Of a stretch of 11,631 nucleotides of DNA, positions 7,801 through 11,631 are shown piece after piece. Positions within the stretch are counted from its first letter, which is position 1. Every line of letters begins with the position of its first letter. A program made the translations under genes and the position numbers. Source of the DNA: JAMORN01 sp027063545 [NCBI: bacterium] (GTDB lineage Bacteria > JAMORN01); contig JAMORN010000254.1 in NCBI GenBank assembly GCA_027063545.1, positions 1-11,631 of the forward strand, given 5' to 3'. Below the pieces are notes generated by a model. It did not search any database. It was not told the origin of the DNA and worked only from the letters and a program-made list of their open reading frames with translations.

Positions 7801-8999
7801 ATAATAAAGATAAGGATCCAAAAGTTATTATAGCTCCTTATTTTCAAGAAATTTATAATGAAGTAATAAAAGGAGGTTTTGAAAGATTAGGATATAAAAT
7901 TATAATGCCAGAAAAACAAACAAAAGCTTCTATTGAAGAAGGACTTAAATATGTAAATAATGATATGTGTTATCCAGCAATAATAGCTATAGGAGATATT
8001 ATTTATCAATTAAAAAATTTAGATTTTAAACCTTCTGAGATTGCTGTAGGTTTAACAGAAACAGGAGGGCAGTGTAGAGCCTCTAATTACTCTTTACATT
8101 TAAAGAAAGCAATAGTAGAAGCAGGATTTGGGGATATACCAGTTGCTGTTTTAAATACAGCAGCAGGGAATGACGATTTTAAATTCAACAAACTAAGTCT
8201 ATTAAGAATTTTTTCTATAGGTTTTAATATAGCAGATGCAATTAATAGAATGAAATTGTCTACGAGACCTTATGAGAAAAATAAAGGAACAACAGATAAA
8301 TTAGTAAAAGAACTTTCAAAAGAACTTCAAAGTTATATGTTAGAAGGTGATTTAACACCTAGAGGAATGAAGAAATTCTTAAAAAAAGCAGTTAATGCTT
8401 TTAATGATGTGGATGTTTATAATAGGAAATTTGAGAGAGTAGGTATTGTTGGTGAAATATATTTAAAAACAAATGATTTTAGTAATAATTTTATTATTAG
8501 ATATTTAGAAAATAAAGGATATGAAGTAGAGCAACCTGGATTTATAAAATTTTTAGAGTCAGATTTTTTTTCAGTTATGTTTAATTTGAAAAATAATATA
8601 AGAAAGGAAATAAAAAAAATAATAACTACTTTTGCCATGAATCAAACAATGGATTTCTTTTTTAATATAGCAGATAAGGAGCTTCAATATTATAAAAGAT
8701 ATAGGAAAGAAGAACCTTTAAAAAATGTTATTAATGAGAATATAATAACGATGGCAATTCAATGTGGAGAAGCTTGGCTTTTACCTTTGGAAATTTCTGT
8801 AATGGCAAAGAAAGGGATAAAATATATAATTTCATTACAACCATGGGGATGTATATCTAATCATATTATAGCAAAAGGTATGGTTACTAAAATCAAAGAA
8901 ATATTTCCAGATATAAACTTCACCTATTTTGACTACGAAAGTAGTAGTACAAATGTTAATATTTTTAATAGATTAGAGTTGTTTTTGAGTATGAAGTAG
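4809..8999 (+). CDS. Giant fusion: two BcrA/D-type activase ATPase domains + four-Cys motif + DUF2229/dehydratase-like iron-sulfur region
   Basis: This 1396-residue protein resembles the long acyl-CoA dehydratase activase-related proteins of anaerobes, whose substrate is not known to me. Activase domain 1 (about 3-254) shows GIDLGSTTTK (4-13), IGGEDAK (100-106), SCAGGTGSFIDQ (123-134), SRCGVFAKTD (161-170) and FAGGP (212-216). Activase domain 2 (about 318-570) repeats these as GIDAGSTTTK, IGGQDIK, ACSSGTGSFIE, GTRCTVFMNSKV and VQGGT. Cys124/Cys163 and Cys439/Cys478 match the [4Fe-4S] ligands that bridge dimers of dehydratase activators. A cluster of four cysteines follows (603, 606, 610, 629). 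Residues 670-960 match DUF2229 (Cys723, Cys765, SFGCGPDA with Cys935), and 1000-1396 resemble dehydratase subunits (Cys1054, Cys1089, Cys1319, Cys1348). By family logic it couples ATP hydrolysis to injecting low-potential electrons into its own iron-sulfur half. It is soluble and full length, with a weak AGAGAG ribosome site. Confidence 0.88.
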   Translation: MRIGIDLGSTTTKVVIIDRNDNIIYKKYVKHNGYPIDVLLRILETVPSEIVVDREFSISITGSAGMGLSERAGFDFIQEVIALSKGVRKLYPNAEAIIEIGGEDAKFVYFSSSGVPEMRMNGSCAGGTGSFIDQMRVLLDVSYEELDEMAKHSTEELTIASRCGVFAKTDVQALLNQGKSKNDIAWAIFKAVALQYISTLIAGVEIKKDVIFAGGPLNFYSQLIRAFKELLKIGGEFILPKDANILVAYGAALSSDLSKRYTFESIIEKIRYSKSKIKIEPTLDPLFTNKKEYEEFKKRHEKNSIAYTKEISKDEPLFMGIDAGSTTTKLVIINEKKEIVGEFYKNNEGDPIGVVKEAFKKFKKYMHQVKSIFVTGYGEELIKQAFKLNGSIVETFAHYRAGLEFNKDIDFILDIGGQDIKAIKIVDGFIENIELNEACSSGTGSFIETFSKTMGFSLDEFVEKALFAKNPIDLGTRCTVFMNSKVKDALRDGYSPEDIAAGLSYSVVKNALYKVIRITDISQLGENILVQGGTFKNDAVLRAFEKLTGKNVIRVKEAHIMGAYGSAIYALEEYLKEGRKELFRFDEHILKEEIVKDKKTLTCKGCGNFCNVTMFIFNNGRKFYTGNKCERFFTNQDRAEIVEPNFFREKYRIFYEDVINDKTIVCDREKPKVGIPLVLEIFEHFPFYYYLFKKLGFRLEVSHWTTESIYQKGITSIVVDNICLPAKVVHGHIVNLIEKNVDFIFYPLVQYEEKQDKDALNAYNCPVVTGYPVVIDNVFHKKIKIEYPTVSFVDRKLLFKSLQNFFEKYGVKKGEFKKAFDFASQKERELRDKYLELGYQIIEKAKKENKPLIIIAGRPYHIDPFINKGIFDIVNSLGGYAISEEVAASLYKGDLSPVVALTQWTYHNRMYKSVLWARQFDYKKVAVLQVTSFGCGPDAVTVDEMKGLAREGGILYMNIKIDEMVNLGAVKIRLKSLFYTLNSGHKLTPKKRKVARRYNKDKDPKVIIAPYFQEIYNEVIKGGFERLGYKIIMPEKQTKASIEEGLKYVNNDMCYPAIIAIGDIIYQLKNLDFKPSEIAVGLTETGGQCRASNYSLHLKKAIVEAGFGDIPVAVLNTAAGNDDFKFNKLSLLRIFSIGFNIADAINRMKLSTRPYEKNKGTTDKLVKELSKELQSYMLEGDLTPRGMKKFLKKAVNAFNDVDVYNRKFERVGIVGEIYLKTNDFSNNFIIRYLENKGYEVEQPGFIKFLESDFFSVMFNLKNNIRKEIKKIITTFAMNQTMDFFFNIADKELQYYKRYRKEEPLKNVINENIITMAIQCGEAWLLPLEISVMAKKGIKYIISLQPWGCISNHIIAKGMVTKIKEIFPDINFTYFDYESSSTNVNIFNRLELFLSMK
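6615..6695 (+). other. Four-cysteine metal/cluster-binding motif within the fusion protein
   Basis: Between the second activase domain and the DUF2229-like region the protein reads CKGCGNFC (603-610), then 18 residues, then Cys629 in GNKCERF. The spacing C-x2-C-x3-C-x18-C could hold an iron-sulfur cluster or zinc and sits at the junction between the ATPase half and the dehydratase-like half, where an electron relay would be useful. Cluster type is inference. Confidence 0.6.
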
Positions 9000-9000
9000 G

Positions 9001-9024
9001 AATTTTTTTAACATCAAAAAAATT
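9001..9024. terminator. AT-only hairpin between convergent genes, possible weak bidirectional terminator
   Basis: AATTTTTTT (9001-9009) and AAAAAAATT (9016-9024) are exact reverse complements around the 6-base loop AACATC. The hairpin occupies most of the 30-base gap between two convergent stop codons (8999 and 9030). It contains no G-C pair in the stem and no separate U-tract after it, so it is not a classical intrinsic terminator. Position and symmetry are the only arguments. Confidence 0.35.
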
Positions 9025-9029
9025 ATAAA

Positions 9030-10634
9030 TTATTCTTGCAACATTTCCATTAAATTTATTGGTTTTGGTAATACTTGAAAGCCTTGAGGAGTTTTACCTG
9101 TTTCAAATATTGTTTGCCAATATTCATAATTTTGTTTTCCACCAAATACAGTATTGGAAAGTTCTTTATTCACCCATATAGGTAAATTTTTTAGATTTTT
9201 AATAAATATTTTTATTTTATCCCACAAAGGTTCTGGAAAATTATACTGAAATAATTTATTCTCATCAATAGGTTTTCCTTGCATTATAAAATAGTTTTTT
9301 ATTATTTGAGCAATATATTTTAACCAATTATAAATAATTTCTTCTTTACTCATTCTATAAGCTATTAGATGATCTTCTGGAATATTTTCTCCTTTTTGTA
9401 TTCTATGTTCAATTCTATATGTTCCAATATCTGGATCGAATTTCCCAATATATATTTCTTCTGCTATAATATTCATAAGTTTAAGTATTTGTTGTTTTTC
9501 TAATTCTCTTGGATTTTCTCCTTCTTCAAGTCTATAATTTATTGGTGTATGAAGAGTATCTCTATAGATAAAGAAAGAATAAAATGTTTTTTCAATAGTA
9601 CTGTAAGAAAGAGGTTTTTCTTTACCTCTTCCTCCGAAATCAATAAATTCTTTTAATTTATTTTCAGGATTATGAGTTATCCAATCTCTTATTGAGTCCA
9701 AAATATATTTTTTCATCTCTTTAGATTCACCTTTAAAATATTTTACTAAATCTGCTTCAGAAAAATTGTAATCGTCTTCTGGAAGACCACGTTCTTTTTT
9801 ATATCTCTCAACTCTTTCTATATAAAGTTGACTTCCAAGATGTCTTTGAACAGATTTATCAAAAGCTATTTGTCTTAATGTTGTTCCAGCATTTGTATTT
9901 GCAGTAAGAAGTATATCCAAATTTGGGTTTAAAAATATTCTTACAGGGAGTTCTCTTACATTTAATAAAATTTGAGCAGCTGCTTTATGTTGTCCATCAA
10001 AAATTTTTATTTCTGATGATCCACTTTGTGAGAAAATATATCCTAATGAAATATGTAATTGTGGACGTTTTAAAAAGAATTCTTTTATTAATTTAAAAAT
10101 GTTTTTGCCAATAGAACGTGGATTAATTCGTTCATCATGATAAAGATATTCAATTGGAAAAACACCAAAAAAATATTTAAAACCACTTAAGTTATCTTCA
10201 TATATTCTAGCCTCATATATTTTATTGTCTCCTATTTCAGAAAACGAATACTTTATTACCTCTCCTTCTATTTTAAATTTTAATCTATAGTTAGCCCCAT
10301 TATATTCTTTTAATATATCGCCAAGATTAGGTGCTTGTCCTTTTGTTTCTAATGTTTTTTCTGTTATTTTATTAAATTTATTTAATATTCTTGCAATTCT
10401 TAAATCAGCATCTTGTTTAGAGCGATTACATGAATAATGAGTTATTGCAAAGTTAGAAGGATCGTCTTTTCCCCCTAATTTTAATGGAATTACATGATCA
10501 ATATCTATAGAGTGAATATTTAAATCTATGGGTTCTTCACATATAAAACATTTATAATTTTGATTTTTTAATAAAGTTTTAATAAGATCGTTTCTTTCTT
10601 CTGATGATAATCTACTTAAATATAAAGATCCCAT
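9030..10634 (-). CDS. HNH endonuclease domain fused to a DGQH-motif (DndB/ParB/DUF262-like) domain
   Basis: This is a 534-residue soluble protein. The N-terminal HNH nuclease (about 25-75) has CFIC (Cys29, Cys32), DIDHVIPLKLGG with Asp46-His47, Asn61, and HYSCN with His66 and Cys69. Cys29/Cys32/His66/Cys69 would bind the structural zinc, and Asp46-His47, Asn61 and Asn70 would form the metal-dependent active site. After a linker and a beta-rich segment (about 110-170) comes IFDGQHKAAAQ (211-221), the DGQHR/DGQQR motif shared by DndB-like, ParB-like and DUF262 (GmrSD, SspE) proteins, then a long helical C-terminal half of unrecognised type. These families bind nucleotide or sense modified DNA and belong to restriction and phosphorothioate systems, so a role in defence is a reasonable inference. 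The ATG at 10634 follows an AGGAGGG site. The HD gene lies 38 bases upstream. No methylase, dnd or ssp partner is in the window. Confidence 0.78.
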   Translation of the reverse strand: MGSLYLSRLSSEERNDLIKTLLKNQNYKCFICEEPIDLNIHSIDIDHVIPLKLGGKDDPSNFAITHYSCNRSKQDADLRIARILNKFNKITEKTLETKGQAPNLGDILKEYNGANYRLKFKIEGEVIKYSFSEIGDNKIYEARIYEDNLSGFKYFFGVFPIEYLYHDERINPRSIGKNIFKLIKEFFLKRPQLHISLGYIFSQSGSSEIKIFDGQHKAAAQILLNVRELPVRIFLNPNLDILLTANTNAGTTLRQIAFDKSVQRHLGSQLYIERVERYKKERGLPEDDYNFSEADLVKYFKGESKEMKKYILDSIRDWITHNPENKLKEFIDFGGRGKEKPLSYSTIEKTFYSFFIYRDTLHTPINYRLEEGENPRELEKQQILKLMNIIAEEIYIGKFDPDIGTYRIEHRIQKGENIPEDHLIAYRMSKEEIIYNWLKYIAQIIKNYFIMQGKPIDENKLFQYNFPEPLWDKIKIFIKNLKNLPIWVNKELSNTVFGGKQNYEYWQTIFETGKTPQGFQVLPKPINLMEMLQE

Positions 10635-10672
10635 ATTCCCTCCTATTTTACAATGACTTTTAGTAATATTAT

Positions 10673-11158
10673 CTACTTTCCCTTTATCTCCCTCAAAAAC
10701 TCTAAAGTTGCTACATACTTATCAATAAATGAAACAAGCCAACTCTCTTTATATTTAGGTATTAAATAAAATGTTAAAGGCCACATGTGTTTTAAAATAA
10801 TATCCTCTTCCAACTTACTTATAGAAAAATACTTTTTACTATTTTCTAAGGCAACCTTAGGATGCCAAAAACCATGAAATCTTTTTATCTTTCCTGTTTT
10901 AGGATCAATATATCCTTTTCTCCAATCATATAAAAAAAAATCATGAAGTATTGCGCCTCTTGTTAAAGCATATATATTCTTCCATTTTAATTTTTTACCT
11001 ATTAAATAGCTTATAAATGCTACTCTTCTTGAATGATGGTATATAGATCTATCATGATGTTTAATTTTTTTAGTTTTTATAAAAACCTGATTAGAGATTA
11101 TATCTTTTATTATTGGGAAGAATTCTTTTTTAGCTATAATAAACTTATTTTTATCCAC
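10673..11158 (-). CDS. HD-domain phosphohydrolase-like protein
   Basis: This 161-residue protein carries the metal-binding residues of the HD superfamily: His42 in IYHHSRRVA (39-47), His72-Asp73 in LHDFFLYDW (71-79), His95 and His99 in FHGFWHP (94-100), His124 in ILKHMWPL (121-128) and Asp146 in SFIDKYVA (143-150). The extra histidines between HD and the final Asp suggest a two-metal HD site, used by phosphodiesterases and nucleotidases; the substrate is unknown. The start is a GTG at 11158, 5 bases after the stop of the CmpB-like gene, with no Shine-Dalgarno sequence in front, so translation probably depends on coupling to the upstream gene. This HD subfamily is, from memory, often found next to a DUF1113/CmpB membrane gene, as here, which suggests a shared function. 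Confidence 0.85.
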   Translation of the reverse strand: MDKNKFIIAKKEFFPIIKDIISNQVFIKTKKIKHHDRSIYHHSRRVAFISYLIGKKLKWKNIYALTRGAILHDFFLYDWRKGYIDPKTGKIKRFHGFWHPKVALENSKKYFSISKLEEDIILKHMWPLTFYLIPKYKESWLVSFIDKYVATLEFLREIKGK

Positions 11159-11163
11159 ATTTA

Positions 11164-11631
11164 TTATTTAATAATACTATTATAAATCTCTTTTATATTT
11201 TTATCTATAGTGTTTTTGATAGAAAGAACTTTATTTTTATGAGTTATATATTTATAGTAAATCACATCTTTATATTGATTTTTTAATCTTTGAACTTGAA
11301 TTTTATATTTTTCAATAGAATTATCCAAATTTAGCAATAAATAGAGTTGAGAGAATACGCCTTTTTTATTTAAGATATAGAGAGTAGTTATAATAGTATC
11401 AGATATCATATAGAAAGAAAGTAGAAAATTGAGAGAGATTATTTGATAGAAGTCTAAATATTGAATTATATTATTAATAAATGGATGAATAATTTTTAAA
11501 AGAATTATAGAAAGTACTGCCCAATATAGAGAATATAAAGCACATATCCTACCATGTAAATTTAGAAAACGATTGGAATAATCCCATAGTTTTATGTTAA
11601 AAATATTTTCTAATAAGAAAGCTCCGATATA
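11164..11631 (-). CDS. CmpB/DUF1113 putative ABC-transporter permease-like membrane protein, 5' end outside window
   Basis: The minus-strand frame is open from base 11631 to a TAA at 11164, giving 155 residues of a protein whose N-terminus lies beyond the window; an internal ATG at 11409 is not the true start. The visible part contains KLWDYSNRFLNLHGRICALY (14-33), matching the WDYS...NLxGRIC signature of the DUF1113/ABC_trans_CmpB family, then a membrane helix (about 33-50) with IHP at 48-50 and another hydrophobic segment at about 64-86. The last 50 residues are charged and lysine-rich, probably cytoplasmic. The permease label is historical: no ATPase or substrate is known from this sequence. 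The HD-domain gene begins 5 bases downstream, so the two are co-translated. Confidence 0.8.
   Translation of the reverse strand, partial: YIGAFLLENIFNIKLWDYSNRFLNLHGRICALYSLYWAVLSIILLKIIHPFINNIIQYLDFYQIISLNFLLSFYMISDTIITTLYILNKKGVFSQLYLLLNLDNSIEKYKIQVQRLKNQYKDVIYYKYITHKNKVLSIKNTIDKNIKEIYNSIIK

Noticed and set aside
8417-8638. Minus-strand open frame of 73 codons opposite the end of the fusion gene
   Set aside because: Antisense shadow with no ribosome-binding site or motif.
11164-11409. An 81-residue stand-alone small protein starting at ATG 11409
   Set aside because: The frame continues open to the window edge and encodes the WDYS/NLHGRIC family signature upstream, so this is only the tail of a CmpB/DUF1113 protein.
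1-11631. CRISPR array, tRNA/rRNA, insertion sequence or prophage genes
   Set aside because: No regularly spaced direct repeats, cloverleaf or GC-rich RNA-like segment, transposase motif or phage structural gene was seen on either strand.

Overview
The window is strongly AT-rich, with Ile, Lys, Asn, Phe and Tyr over-represented, AGA/ATA/TTA codons favoured, tight gene packing, overlapping genes and Shine-Dalgarno sites of the AGGAGG type. This points to a low-GC bacterium. The very large activase/dehydratase-like iron-sulfur protein, whose relatives are concentrated in strict anaerobes, suggests an anaerobe. The alternative GlmU-like enzyme and the CmpB/DUF1113-HD gene pair do not fix the phylum; a Firmicute-like, Thermotoga/Dictyoglomus-like or candidate-phylum (WOR-3-like) lineage are all possible. 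There are no rRNA, tRNA, CRISPR, IS or phage genes.

Layout. (1) Positions 1-3192, minus strand: a four-gene cell-surface polysaccharide cluster read in the order GlmU-like nucleotidyltransferase/acyltransferase, two left-handed beta-helix acyltransferases, and a Wzx-type flippase that runs off the left edge. The last three genes overlap by 1 and 8 bases, so the set is almost certainly one operon. (2) Positions 3193-3295: a divergent intergenic region containing a perfect 10-bp inverted repeat. (3) Positions 3296-8999, plus strand: an aspartase-family lyase, then a 91-base gap with a 14-bp palindrome, then a 1396-residue protein that fuses two 2-hydroxyacyl-CoA-dehydratase-activase ATPase domains, a four-cysteine motif, a DUF2229-like segment and a dehydratase-like C-terminal half. 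(4) A short convergent junction (9000-9029) with an AT-only hairpin. (5) Positions 9030-11631, minus strand: a CmpB/DUF1113 membrane protein (5' end outside the window), an HD-domain phosphohydrolase-like protein, and a 534-residue protein joining an N-terminal HNH nuclease to a DGQH-motif (DndB/ParB/DUF262-like) domain.

Functionally, the left block makes and exports a surface glycan or its activated, acylated sugars. The middle block looks like anaerobic amino-acid or organic-acid metabolism: the lyase would release fumarate and ammonia if its substrate is aspartate, and the large iron-sulfur protein would do ATP-driven low-potential electron transfer on an unknown substrate. The right block carries the best candidate for something undescribed: an HNH + DGQH fusion that combines parts known from DNA-modification and restriction systems (DndB, SspE, GmrSD) in a different order, with no recognisable partner genes beside it. 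No stretch longer than about 105 bases lacks a gene.
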